The position numbers and the translations under genes were made by a program. Below, piece by piece: positions 1-9,100 of a DNA stretch of 27,490 nt (positions are counted from its first letter, which is position 1; every line of letters starts with the position of its first letter). Source of the stretch: G020350405 sp964513655 (GTDB lineage: Bacteria; Planctomycetota; Phycisphaerae; Sedimentisphaerales; Anaerobacaceae); the NCBI GenBank assembly GCA_964513655.1, contig CAZENQ010000043.1:1-27490 (forward strand), given 5' to 3'. The notes beneath the pieces are model-generated. The model did no database searches and was not told the DNA's origin. It was given only the letters and a program-made list of their open reading frames with translations.

Positions 1-814
1 TGCGCAGGTCTTTGCGGTGGACAATCATATCGACGAAGCCGTGTTCGAGCATAAATTCAGCCGTCTGGAATCCTTCGGGGAGCTCTACCTTTATCGTCTC
101 GGCAATCGTGCGGGGCCCGGCAAAGCCAATCAAGGCGCCCGGCTCAGCTATTAAGCAGTCGCCCAGCATTGCAAAGCTCGCCGTCACCCCACCCGTGGTC
201 GGGTCTGTCAAGACCGCGATGTAAAGCCCCCCCGCCTCGTCGAATTTGCCCAGCGCCGCGGAGGTCTTGGCCATCTGACCGAGCGATACAACGCCCTCGT
301 GCATCCTCGCCCCGCCGGAACAGCAGACCGCCACCAGTGGCAGCTTTTCCTCCATGGCCTTATCAACCGCTGCGCAGAGCTTCTCGCCGACGACATAACC
401 CATCGAGCCCATCAGGAAATTCGGCTCCATCACGCCCAGGATAACGCCCCTTCCCTTGATAAAGGCCTTGCCGATTTGAATAGCTTCTTTTGAGCCGCTT
501 TTTTTCTCCTCGGCCTTTAGACGCTGCTTATATGTGGTGTCCCTGAACTTAAAGCCAAGCGGGTCTTCGGCTGTCAAATCGCTTAGAATCGGCTGAAATG
601 ACTCTTCATCGGCCAGGTACTTAATGCGGGTCTCAGCCGGGATACGAAAATGATAATTGCATTCCGGACAGACGTTGAGGTTCTGCTCCACAGTTTTTTT
701 ATACAGCATGTGCTCGCAGCCCGGACACGCCATCCAAAGCCCTTCGGGCATTTCTTTTCGCGGCTTCAATGAATAGCCGTTCCAGTCGGATTTAGCTTTT
801 TTGGCTGTAGCCAT
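1..814 (-). CDS. accD: Acetyl-CoA carboxylase carboxyltransferase beta subunit, 3' end cut by window
   Basis: This is the beta subunit of the carboxyltransferase half of acetyl-CoA carboxylase, which with AccA moves the carboxyl group from carboxybiotin to acetyl-CoA to give malonyl-CoA for fatty acid synthesis in the cytoplasm. The 271 visible codons begin with the family's N-terminal zinc ribbon (C30-x2-C33-x15-C49-x2-C52), followed by the crotonase-like core with the motif CCSGGARMHEG and a glycine-rich TDPTTGGVTASFAMLGD segment. The family is usually about 280-300 residues, so only a short C-terminal piece lies outside the window. The start ATG (812-814) has a GAGAAGG ribosome binding site just upstream. 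It is the last gene seen in the gap to accD minus-strand run, 62 bases after rpe, so cotranscription is plausible but not proven. Nothing essential appears to be missing from the visible part. Confidence 0.95.
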   Translation of the reverse strand, partial: MATAKKAKSDWNGYSLKPRKEMPEGLWMACPGCEHMLYKKTVEQNLNVCPECNYHFRIPAETRIKYLADEESFQPILSDLTAEDPLGFKFRDTTYKQRLKAEEKKSGSKEAIQIGKAFIKGRGVILGVMEPNFLMGSMGYVVGEKLCAAVDKAMEEKLPLVAVCCSGGARMHEGVVSLGQMAKTSAALGKFDEAGGLYIAVLTDPTTGGVTASFAMLGDCLIAEPGALIGFAGPRTIAETIKVELPEGFQTAEFMLEHGFVDMIVHRKDLR

Positions 815-876
815 TACCTTCTCACCAAAAAGATGTATGGTATCCTATCAAAGATTTGCTGTCTTTGCCACAAAAA

Positions 877-1554
877 TTACTTTGCAGCGTCTCGAATGGC
901 GTTTATCGCGGCAACACGGTCGGATTTTGAGAATATCGCATGGCCCGCTACGAGGGTGTCGGCGCCGTAAGAAACCACAATCGGCGTCTTATCCGGGTCT
1001 ATCCCGCCGTCGACTTCCACGCGTATATCAGGGCCAACAATCTCGCGGACGCGAATTACCTTTTTGGCCGCTTCAGGCATGAACTCCTGGGCGCCAAAGC
1101 CGGGATGAACCGTCATCACCAAAACCATGTCGCACAGCGGCGCAACCGCTTCTATTGCCTCCACGGGCGTCTCCGGATTCAGACATATCCCCGCGGTGCA
1201 GCCAAGCTCGTGCAATTTGCGAATGATGGTCCGCGGCTCGCCGGCCGCCTCGATATGGAATGTAATATGGTTTGCGCCCGCGTCGGCAAAGCGCTCAATA
1301 TATCTGGCCGGCTCAGCTATCATCAGATGGCAGTCGAAAACAAGGTCGTGGTCGTGCTGGCGGAGCTTGGCAACAACGGGCGGGCCGATTGTCATGTTCG
1401 GTACAAAATGGCCATCCATAATATCCAGGTGCACCATATTGACCCCCGCTGATTCTATCTCAGCTATCTCGTCGGCTAACTTGGCAAAATCGCTGCTAAG
1501 TATAGAGGGTACAACCTCGATTGTTCCGGCTTTAGGTAAACGTAAGTCCGCCAT
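877..1554 (-). CDS. rpe: Ribulose-phosphate 3-epimerase
   Basis: Rpe interconverts ribulose 5-phosphate and xylulose 5-phosphate in the pentose phosphate pathway. The 225-residue product is normal in length and carries the full TIM-barrel signature: PSILSSDFAKLADE at the N-terminus, VHLDIMDGHFVPN, FDCHLMI, MTVHPGFGAQEF and VEVDGGID. The metal ligands expected for the family are visible as H42, D44, H76 and D182, with D44 and D182 also the acid/base pair. The frame stays open upstream to a TTG at 1599, but the ATG at 1554 was chosen because it is preceded by a GGGAAAG ribosome binding site and gives the usual N-terminus. It lies 51 bases downstream of pgk on the same strand, which puts a pentose phosphate enzyme in a glycolytic cluster. 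Confidence 0.95.
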   Translation of the reverse strand: MADLRLPKAGTIEVVPSILSSDFAKLADEIAEIESAGVNMVHLDIMDGHFVPNMTIGPPVVAKLRQHDHDLVFDCHLMIAEPARYIERFADAGANHITFHIEAAGEPRTIIRKLHELGCTAGICLNPETPVEAIEAVAPLCDMVLVMTVHPGFGAQEFMPEAAKKVIRVREIVGPDIRVEVDGGIDPDKTPIVVSYGADTLVAGHAIFSKSDRVAAINAIRDAAK

Positions 1555-1605
1555 GTCTTTCCCACTTCCATTGGTATTTGTTGATACGTATTTTGTCAAA
1601 CGATT

Positions 1606-2844
1606 TTATTTCTCGTCGAGGATTTCGAGACACTTGAATTTCTTGCCCTCCAAAAACTCCAGCGAAGCTCCGCCGCCGGTGGAAATGTGACTTACGTGCT
1701 CATGCAGACCGAGCTTTTTTATGGCGCTTGCACTGTCACCGCCCCCGATAATACTGCATGCACCCTTCTTTGTAGCATCGGCAACAGCCAGAGCAATCGC
1801 TTCTGTGCCTTCGTCAAAAGGCTGTATCTCGAAGACGCCCATCGGTCCGTTCCAGACTATTGTCTTTGCGCCGGTGAGTTTTTCGACAAAGAGCTTCCTG
1901 GTCTCTGGCCCGATATCCAGACCGCGCCACGCCGCCTCAACATTATACGCCACTACTTTATTCTCAGCACCGGCCTTGACCTCCGGAGCGACTACACTAT
2001 CGACGGGCAGGACTATTTCGCAGCCAGCCTGGTCTGCCTGTTTGAGCAGCCCATCAGCTTTCTCAACAAAATCGTCTTCACACAGACTATCGCCGATGCT
2101 GCGGCCCTGCGCCTTGAAAAATGTATAAGCCATTGCGCCGCCGATAAGAATGCTGTCGACTTTATCAAGAAGATTCTCGATAACACCTATCTTATCGGAA
2201 ACCTTCGCTCCGCCTAATATCGCTACAAACGGCTTTTCCGGGGCACTGAGCGCTTCACCAAGAAATCTCAACTCCTTTTCAATCAAAAAACCCGTAACTC
2301 GGGGTTTACCCTCCATTACCGAAGGCACGGTATACATTGAGGCGTTGTCTCTGTGGGCCGTACCGAACGCATCGTCAACATAGATATCCGCCAGTCCGGC
2401 AAGGGCCTTGGCAAAACTGTCTTTGGCTTCGCGCAGTTGCGCATCTTCCTTTGCAGCTTTGTCCTTTATAATCTCTTCCCTGTGGAAACGCAGGTTCTCA
2501 AGCAGCATACAATCGCCGCCCTTCAGTGCCGCTGCCTTAGCGGCTGCGTCATCCCCGATGCAATCATCGGCAAAAACAACCTCCTTTCCCAGCAGTTCAG
2601 AAAGCCTCCCGGCCACCGGCGCCAGAGACATCTTCTCATCTCGCACACCCTTGGGCCGGCCGAGATGGCTCATTAGTATCAATGACCCGCCGCCGTCAAG
2701 TACATGCTTTATCGTCGGAAGGGCCTTAACTATACGATCGTCGCTGGTAATATTGCAGTCCTCATCTAAAGGCACGTTGAAATCGCACCGCATCAGGACT
2801 TTTTTGCCTTTTACGTTTATATCCGCGACCGTTTTTTTTGCCAT
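1606..2844 (-). CDS. pgk: Phosphoglycerate kinase
   Basis: Pgk transfers phosphate from 1,3-bisphosphoglycerate to ADP, giving 3-phosphoglycerate and ATP, in cytoplasmic glycolysis. The 412-residue protein has the substrate-binding N-terminal motif MRCDFNVPLD, the SHLGRPKG loop, the AILGGAKVSDKI segment, WNGPMGVFE and the nucleotide-binding GGGDSASAI segment, covering both lobes of the family. Its length is slightly above the common value of about 395. The ATG at 2842-2844 has a clear AGGAGC ribosome binding site. It sits 45 bases after the ndk-like gene and 51 bases before rpe, all on the minus strand. No interruption or missing catalytic segment was seen. Confidence 0.97.
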   Translation of the reverse strand: MAKKTVADINVKGKKVLMRCDFNVPLDEDCNITSDDRIVKALPTIKHVLDGGGSLILMSHLGRPKGVRDEKMSLAPVAGRLSELLGKEVVFADDCIGDDAAAKAAALKGGDCMLLENLRFHREEIIKDKAAKEDAQLREAKDSFAKALAGLADIYVDDAFGTAHRDNASMYTVPSVMEGKPRVTGFLIEKELRFLGEALSAPEKPFVAILGGAKVSDKIGVIENLLDKVDSILIGGAMAYTFFKAQGRSIGDSLCEDDFVEKADGLLKQADQAGCEIVLPVDSVVAPEVKAGAENKVVAYNVEAAWRGLDIGPETRKLFVEKLTGAKTIVWNGPMGVFEIQPFDEGTEAIALAVADATKKGACSIIGGGDSASAIKKLGLHEHVSHISTGGGASLEFLEGKKFKCLEILDEK

Positions 2845-2889
2845 AATAAGCTCCTACGTTTTTTTAAAAACGTGAACCCATAGATACTT

Positions 2890-3621
2890 CTAATTTTTGT
2901 TGATAAGATATTTTGCCACAACAGTGTTTAATCTGCCTTTTACAGGTTTGTTCCGGGCATGGCTCTGGAGAATTGCCAGATCGGTTTTCCAAACCACATC
3001 GCCGGGGGCCAGTAAAAACACACTATCAGGTTCATATACGTCATAAAGACGTCCATCCTTGTAATAATAATGAGTAGTGCATATTTCTATCTGATACGCC
3101 CGCATAAGTGGAGGAAAGTCGTGGGGCACAAACCAGAGCTTAATTTCCCGTTCGGCGTCAGCTGTTGTTGCTGAAGCATGAATTAAATTATCCATTCGAT
3201 TATCGATAATATTGCCTTTTGCATCTTTGACCGGCACAAGTGTTCCAAGTGCCCTGATACAACCGGGTTTTTCCTCTCTTGCCTGGTGTGGATTTGTCGG
3301 GCCGGCTGTTGACCTTATAGCCTTTAGAACCTCGGGGCCTTGATAGACAATCGCAATTACCCGGCGCTTCCATTTTTCCTGCTCAGGATAATGAGCCTTG
3401 CCCATAATGTGGTCTATCAGTAAGTCATAAAATATCTTTCCCTTGTGTTCGGCATAGTGCTCTTCCGCAAGGAACCTGGTGACATTGACAACCTTGGCGG
3501 CGGCAAAACGCGCTCCCGTGTGAACTTCTGATAACTGGGAAAAAATAAATCCTGTGATGGAATTCTTAAGGGCGTCCGGCTTGATGAGAACAAGCGACTG
3601 TTCAAGCTGTTTTTTGTCCAT
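2890..3621 (-). CDS. Long nucleoside diphosphate kinase-like protein
   Basis: NDK transfers the gamma phosphate between nucleoside triphosphates and diphosphates through a phosphohistidine. The N-terminus (SLVLIKPDALKN, with K14) and the segment STAGPTNPHQA match the NDK fold. The likely phosphohistidine is H148 in NLIHAS, equivalent to the histidine usually near position 118. The protein is odd: at 243 residues it is about 100 longer than a standard NDK, the HGSDS-type active-site tail reads HASATTADAE, a roughly 15-residue segment (LVPVKDAKGNIID) precedes the active site, and there is a C-terminal extension of about 70 residues rich in Tyr and charged residues. It may be a lineage-specific NDK or a repurposed relative. 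A ribosome binding site (AGGTGAT) precedes the ATG. It lies between gap and pgk on the same strand. Confidence 0.8.
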   Translation of the reverse strand: MDKKQLEQSLVLIKPDALKNSITGFIFSQLSEVHTGARFAAAKVVNVTRFLAEEHYAEHKGKIFYDLLIDHIMGKAHYPEQEKWKRRVIAIVYQGPEVLKAIRSTAGPTNPHQAREEKPGCIRALGTLVPVKDAKGNIIDNRMDNLIHASATTADAEREIKLWFVPHDFPPLMRAYQIEICTTHYYYKDGRLYDVYEPDSVFLLAPGDVVWKTDLAILQSHARNKPVKGRLNTVVAKYLINKN

Positions 3622-3692
3622 AATCCATCACCTGCTTATAAAATGTTTGCCATAAACACCGTTTCGACCGGGACTTTACAAGATATTAGAAA

Positions 3693-3718
3693 GGACCCGT
3701 CCGAATAAGGACGGATCC
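3693..3718 (-). terminator. Hairpin between gap and the ndk-like gene
   Basis: On the minus strand a 10-base arm GGATCCGTCC and its partner GGACGGGTCC pair with one G-U wobble around a six-base TTATTC loop, followed by TTTCTAATATC. It lies 12 bases after the gap stop codon. The T run is short, so it could be a leaky terminator or an RNA-processing element that lets gap be expressed more than the genes after it. The structure is seen directly; the role is inferred. Confidence 0.5.
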
Positions 3719-3729
3719 ACACCATTACT

Positions 3730-4743
3730 TTACATCTTCGCCAGTCTTTCCATAATATCAACGGTGCGGTTCGAATAGCCCCATTCGTTGTCATACCAGC
3801 TGACCACCTTGACTACCCTGTCCTTCACCATTGTGCACAGAGAATCGAAAACACTCGAAGCGGGGTCATTGACAATGTCACTGCTGACTATCGGCTCATC
3901 GCAATAAACCAAAATGCCCTTCATCGGTCCTTCCGCCGCTTTTTTCACTGCCGCGTTTACCTTCTCGACCGTAACGTCCTTATTGACGTTGACCACCAGG
4001 TCAACCATACTGCCGACCGGGACAGGTACGCGAACTGCAAAGCCGTCAAGCTTGCCGTCAAGCTCAGGAACAACCTTGCCTATGGCTTTAGCGGCGCCGG
4101 TGGTAGTAGGGATAATATTCATCGCAGCGGCACGGGCGCGGCGAAGGTCCGTGTGTATCATGTCAGAGACCCTTTGGTCGTTGGTATAGGCGTGAATGGT
4201 TGTCATAACCCCCTGCTCAATGCCAAATGCATCGTTAAGGACCTTGGCAACAGGCGCAAGGCAGTTGGTTGTACAGCTCGCATTCGATACGCATTTGACG
4301 TCTTTGGTCAGCTTATCGTCATTTACACCCAGGACGATTGTCGCTTCGATATCGTCCTTTGCCGGAACGGTCAGAACAACTCTGCTGGCACCGGCCTTGA
4401 TGTGGTCGCCGTATCCGCCCTTGGGCGATTCCTTCGTACGGAAGACGCCCGTCGATTCCATAACTATCTCGACACCCATATCCTTCCAGGGAAGTGCTGC
4501 AGGATTTTTTTCTGCCAAAACCTTGATGGCCTTACCGTTTATCACGAGGTCGCCGCCCTTGACCTCGACTGTACCGGCCCATTTACCCATCACAGTATCA
4601 TATTTGAACAGATGAGCCAGACTGTTGGCATCAGACAGGTCGTTGACCGCCACGATATCAAGCTCGCCGCCTCTTTGAACGATAATTCTCGTCACAGCCC
4701 TGCCGATTCGGCCGAAACCATTAATTCCCACCTTTGTTGACAT
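3730..4743 (-). CDS. gap: Glyceraldehyde-3-phosphate dehydrogenase, type I
   Basis: This enzyme oxidises glyceraldehyde 3-phosphate with NAD and phosphate to 1,3-bisphosphoglycerate, the step just before Pgk. The 337-residue protein has the Rossmann motif INGFGRIGR at residues 7-15, the coenzyme loop AVNDLSD, the active-site segment SNASCTTNCLAP with catalytic C157, H184 in TTIHAYTNDQ, and the C-terminal SWYDNEWGYSNR. Length and order match phosphorylating type I GAPDH. The ATG is preceded by GGAG at a good distance. It is the first gene of the gap, ndk-like, pgk, rpe, accD run and has an AT-rich 5' region of about 120 bases where a promoter can be proposed. The hairpin just after its stop may set its level apart from the downstream genes. 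Confidence 0.97.
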   Translation of the reverse strand: MSTKVGINGFGRIGRAVTRIIVQRGGELDIVAVNDLSDANSLAHLFKYDTVMGKWAGTVEVKGGDLVINGKAIKVLAEKNPAALPWKDMGVEIVMESTGVFRTKESPKGGYGDHIKAGASRVVLTVPAKDDIEATIVLGVNDDKLTKDVKCVSNASCTTNCLAPVAKVLNDAFGIEQGVMTTIHAYTNDQRVSDMIHTDLRRARAAAMNIIPTTTGAAKAIGKVVPELDGKLDGFAVRVPVPVGSMVDLVVNVNKDVTVEKVNAAVKKAAEGPMKGILVYCDEPIVSSDIVNDPASSVFDSLCTMVKDRVVKVVSWYDNEWGYSNRTVDIMERLAKM

Positions 4744-4769
4744 TGCTATTTCTCCTTTTTTAATAGTGT

Positions 4770-4798
4770 GTAATATCTTATTGAAACACGTAACTCAA
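4770..4798 (-). promoter_or_regulatory. Possible sigma-70-type promoter of gap
   Basis: Read on the minus strand, TTGAGT and TATTAC are separated by 17 bases and lie about 30 bases before the gap start codon. Each box matches four of six consensus positions, and the surroundings are AT-rich. Planctomycete promoters are poorly defined, so this is only a candidate. Confidence 0.25.
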
Positions 4799-4867
4799 TT
4801 AAAATAACGGCTTACAACAGCTATTTACTGCTTTTCTTGCTTTTCATTCATATTCTCACATTTATTT

Positions 4868-5995
4868 TCAATGATTCCATTTGAGGCCTTCATCCAGCAT
4901 GGCAAGATAATTTTGCGGGGGAACATAATTGGCGACGCTATTGCCTGAGCCCAGTGCGTATCTGCCCGGCATACATTCATTCAAGGTCTCCCGAACATAT
5001 TTCCTTAACTGTGTCTCATCCATTCTTGTGAGCTTGTCCACATCTATTCCTCCTAATGCAGCAACCCTGCCCCCATATCTGCTCTGAAATTCTCCGACGG
5101 GAAGGATAACGTCCTCGAAAGAGTGAAAGGCATCAATTTTAACATCCTCGATGAGGTCCTCCATGACCTCCGATACATTACCACAGCAATGGTACCAGTA
5201 CATCTTGCCTTGCTCATGAGCAAGGCAAGCGTACCTCTTAAACCAGGGAAACACATTTTCCCTTAAAAACTCAGGGCTTAACATAGTTGACGTCTTGTAG
5301 CCTAAATCATCAGCGTGAAAAATTGCTCCTACTTCGGGATACTGAACTGCTTCTTCATATGCTTCGTTAACCTTCTGCCCCCACTGGTCAAAAACCGCCT
5401 TTACGAGTTTCGGATTATCAACGGAAAGTATAAAAAGGTCCTCGTATCCAAAAAACCACTCTAAAATCATTTCAAAAAAAGGAAAACCGACCGTCATTTT
5501 CATTCCGTCGGGCAGATTTTCCTTGGCATAGTCTAATCCATGAAAATCATCTCTGGTTGCCCCACCCAAATCATGCTTTATGTTTGCCCAGTCTATTCTT
5601 TCAAAATCGTCCCAGCTTTTAACTATGCCTCCGCCTTCTTCAACCCAGCGTCTTTGGCCTTTGGATAGACCGGCAGTGTCCGCTGCTTTTCTTTCCCTGA
5701 ATTGCGGCAGATTTGTCCAGCCCACCCATATTTGTATATAATCATAGCCCAGCCTGGAGTAAACATTTATCATTTGTTGTTGATATGCTTCTCTTGTTTC
5801 TTTCTCAGGAGGAATCCACTTCTCTCCCAGCACGTTTTCTGTGATGTATTGCTTTATAGGTATATCGATACCCAGTTCTGAGAAGTAAACTTTTTGCGGT
5901 TGCTTCTCTCCCTTTATGACTCTTCCCAGACTTTCAAAATCCGGTGCAGGACCTTCTAAACAATATTCAAGCACGCTTATTAACGCCTTATCCAA
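4868..5995 (-). CDS. Uroporphyrinogen decarboxylase-superfamily protein
   Basis: The 375-residue product belongs to the URO-D / corrinoid-methyltransferase superfamily, whose members act either in heme synthesis or as methyl-transferring MtaA/MtbA-like enzymes. Visible features are a C-terminal barrel with FHADDLGYKTSTMLSP, a WYHCCGNV segment (H269, C271) that resembles the zinc-binding His-x-Cys of the methyltransferase branch, and ALGGIDVDKL. The uroporphyrinogen-binding N-terminal signature of true HemE was not seen, so a methyltransferase or catabolic role is more likely than heme synthesis; the substrate cannot be named. The start is uncertain: the longest frame begins at a TTG immediately after an in-frame TAG and has no good ribosome binding site, while a GTG at 5974 is an alternative. 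It lies more than 100 bases from either minus-strand neighbour and may be its own unit. Confidence 0.8.
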   Translation of the reverse strand: MDKALISVLEYCLEGPAPDFESLGRVIKGEKQPQKVYFSELGIDIPIKQYITENVLGEKWIPPEKETREAYQQQMINVYSRLGYDYIQIWVGWTNLPQFRERKAADTAGLSKGQRRWVEEGGGIVKSWDDFERIDWANIKHDLGGATRDDFHGLDYAKENLPDGMKMTVGFPFFEMILEWFFGYEDLFILSVDNPKLVKAVFDQWGQKVNEAYEEAVQYPEVGAIFHADDLGYKTSTMLSPEFLRENVFPWFKRYACLAHEQGKMYWYHCCGNVSEVMEDLIEDVKIDAFHSFEDVILPVGEFQSRYGGRVAALGGIDVDKLTRMDETQLRKYVRETLNECMPGRYALGSGNSVANYVPPQNYLAMLDEGLKWNH

Positions 5996-6148
5996 CTAAA
6001 CAGGACATTTCTGTAAAATACAGTCACTTTGCAGGAGTCTTAATGCCGTAAACGCGGTTTTTTACTATCTTGACTGCGTTTTAATAAACGAAAACGCTAC
6101 TTTATTGATAACCTCCCCCATTGTCAAGAATTTTTGCCCACGGGCGGT

Positions 6149-9100
6149 TCAATGCGGCAATTTGGCAAGGCCCTCTATCTCATCCTGCGACAAAGCGCGC
6201 TCGTAGATGCGCACGTCATCTATCGTGCCCTTGAAAAATCTCGGCGGGAAATTGGGCTTTTTATCGTGGCCGATTCGGGTAACGCCGTTAAATTCTTCTA
6301 TATCATGGTTTGCCGTATTCACCGCTGAACTGAGCTGCCCATCCTGTCCGAGGTACAGCGTCGCCTTCGTTGGCTCCAATACAAGCGCCACGAAAGCCCA
6401 TTGCTTATCAGGCATAATCAGCCGCGAATGCCAGGCCCACGTGTCCACCGTATCGTTCCAAGTATAGAACAGCTCATGGTTGCCTTCCCAGTCCGGCTCG
6501 CCGGTACTGCCGGAACCGATGCCAGCGATGGTGCCGCCATCCCGGCTGTACACTATACCGGAAAAAACATCCTCCTGACCGTTTCGCTTGACCCACGCCG
6601 ATATCGTGGTGGTATTTGAATTCAGATTAAGGGCGCCAATAGATACGTCGTCATCCTTGCCGTCAAATTCCAGCGCTGTCCCTGATACTCCTTTGGCCCA
6701 GGCACCGTCGTCCATATTGTTCAGCCTGCCGTGGCAACTGCCGCCCAGATTGCCGCTGTTCCGAGCGGCCGTACCAGCCCCCTCATCAAATTTCCACCAT
6801 CCGACCGGCCCCTTACTACCCGCGCCCTTCGAGAACTCGTGGGCGCCAATGTCGAACTTGCCTCCGCTTGGAATCTCTATGCCGTAATAATCGTGCCTTC
6901 CAACATCTATTCCGAAGAGCCTCTCTATATCCACTCCCGCATCGATAAGCGGCGATGAACTCTGCAGCTGGTAAGCCTTCAGACTCGCAAGCTGATGTAC
7001 ATCTCCTATCGTCCCGCCGAGGCCCGGATTAACCAGCTGCGGGTCTGTTTCAAGACCGACCGCTTTTCCATCGTGCATTTCTTGCCCAGTACCTGTACGC
7101 CATTCTGCAAGACTTGAGTAACTCTTATCGCCCCACACAATCTGCAGGGGTGCCCCGGAGGACCAGTAGCAGTTGCCCTTGAACACCCAGCCGCCGGATG
7201 TTTCAGACGCATCGACAACGCGCCTGCCCGGTTCCGTCATAAGTATGTTGTTATAAATTGAAGTCTTGTAAATAAAACCGCTGTCAATCTCCACTGCCGC
7301 CCCACGCGTTGCCTTGGATGCGTAAACCGTGTTGCCGTACACAAGCGTGTCCTGAATCCCGCCCGATGTCCCCGCCGACCAGAAATGAATCGAGCCCATC
7401 GGGTACGCGCACGCAATGCCGTCGTTTTCGGTAATATTGTACCGGCAGACGTTGTTCCTAAACGGGCGGGCGCCTTGGTATTGACATATCAAATACCCCG
7501 ACCCATGATTGTCATGCGAGTAATTGTACTGCATCGCGGAATTCAAACATCCGCCGTCGAGGTCGAACCCGCCTCCGTCGCCGCCCGAGGTCTTGTTGTG
7601 GTGTGCCTCGCAAAACTCAATCACCACCTCATTCGAGTCATAAGCCCAGATTCCCACCGGCCCGCCTCCCTTTGTGTCGCTGAGCTGGCCGTTGTTGTAC
7701 GCCTCGCAGTACTCAATTACCGCGCCATCCACACCCGAAAGCACAATCCCGTTTCCGTGGTGTCCCCAGTACAGAGGATCAGAAAAACCGAGATTGTCAT
7801 AGATTTTGCAGTTGCCAATGTAAATGTCCTGGTGGTTCCAGCCGACCCTCGGCCGCGACCCGTAAGAAGTAATCCCCCTGTCACCGTTGCCGTGAATATC
7901 CGCATTCGTAATCCTGACGTCTTTGAACCCGCTCCTTCCGCTGCCCTTCGCATCTATCAGAATCCCCCGCTGGCGATACCCGCTTACATCTACGTTATCA
8001 ACCCGAATGTGCTCGAGCTTGACATCGCCTCCAAGGTCCGTGAGAAAGTATATCCCGCTAAAGTTGCCCTCTACGTCGCTGCCCGCTCCGACAAAAACAA
8101 GGTCCCTCACCTCGAAGCCCGATACATTCTCCGCAAAGAGCCCATGCCCAACCCCTGAGCTGATCGTCGCACGTCCATGCCCGTAGGAACCCACCGTCAC
8201 CGGGTTCGCTTGCGTACCGCTGTCGTCGGTGTCAAATCTAAGCGAGCCGCGAAACCTCCTGCCGCCCTCGAACAATATGCTGTCACCCGCTTGAAACGTT
8301 AAGCTGTTTACTTTGCCGATTGTCTTCCACGCCTGCTCCGGCGCTCGCCCCGAATTGCTGTCATCGCCTGAAGGACTGACATAGTATTTGCCCGGCTCAA
8401 CCGCAGCCCGGTCCAGCTTCGGCGCACCGGCAAGAACCAGTATCTCCTCCCCGGACAAGGCCCGGCTGTATATCCTCACATCATCTATTACTCCCTTGAA
8501 GGATTTATGCCCCTGGTAGTCGTGGTAGCTGTCCTTGCCAATCAGGACAATCCCGTCAAATTCTTCAATGGCGTGGCTCACGTTATTGACGGCCGATTTA
8601 ACAGTAGCACCGTCCCCGAGATAAATAGTGGCCCGCTCCGGCTCCACCACGAGCCCGACAAAGACCCATTTATCGTGCGGCACAACCAGTTGCGACTGCC
8701 ACCCCCATGCCTGGTTCGCATCATTCCAGTTATAAGACAGCGCGTGGTTAGGCTGCCAGCCGTCCTCTTCGCCCGTGCTGCCGAATGTAAGGCCCGCCGT
8801 CGTGGCGCCGGCCCTGCTTAAAACTATCGGCGAGTAAGTTCCCTGTTCGCCGTCTCTTTTTATCCAGGCGGTAATCGTTACCGTATTTGAATTGAGATTC
8901 AGCGCCGGAACTTCGACTCTGTTGACATCTCCGCCAAAATACAGCCCATTACCTCCGGCCCGTCCCTCTACCCAGGGACTGTCCCCCATTTCCTTCAGTA
9001 CGCCGTCCGCCTTGTGCCCTAAACTGCCGCTGTTCCTGGCGACCGTACCGGTCCCCTCCTCGAACTTCCACCAGCACAGTGGAATCTGACCCACAACCAC

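Noticed and set aside
1687..2217. Plus-strand frame inside pgk
   Set aside because: Complement of highly conserved pgk codons, no ribosome binding site and no recognisable motif.
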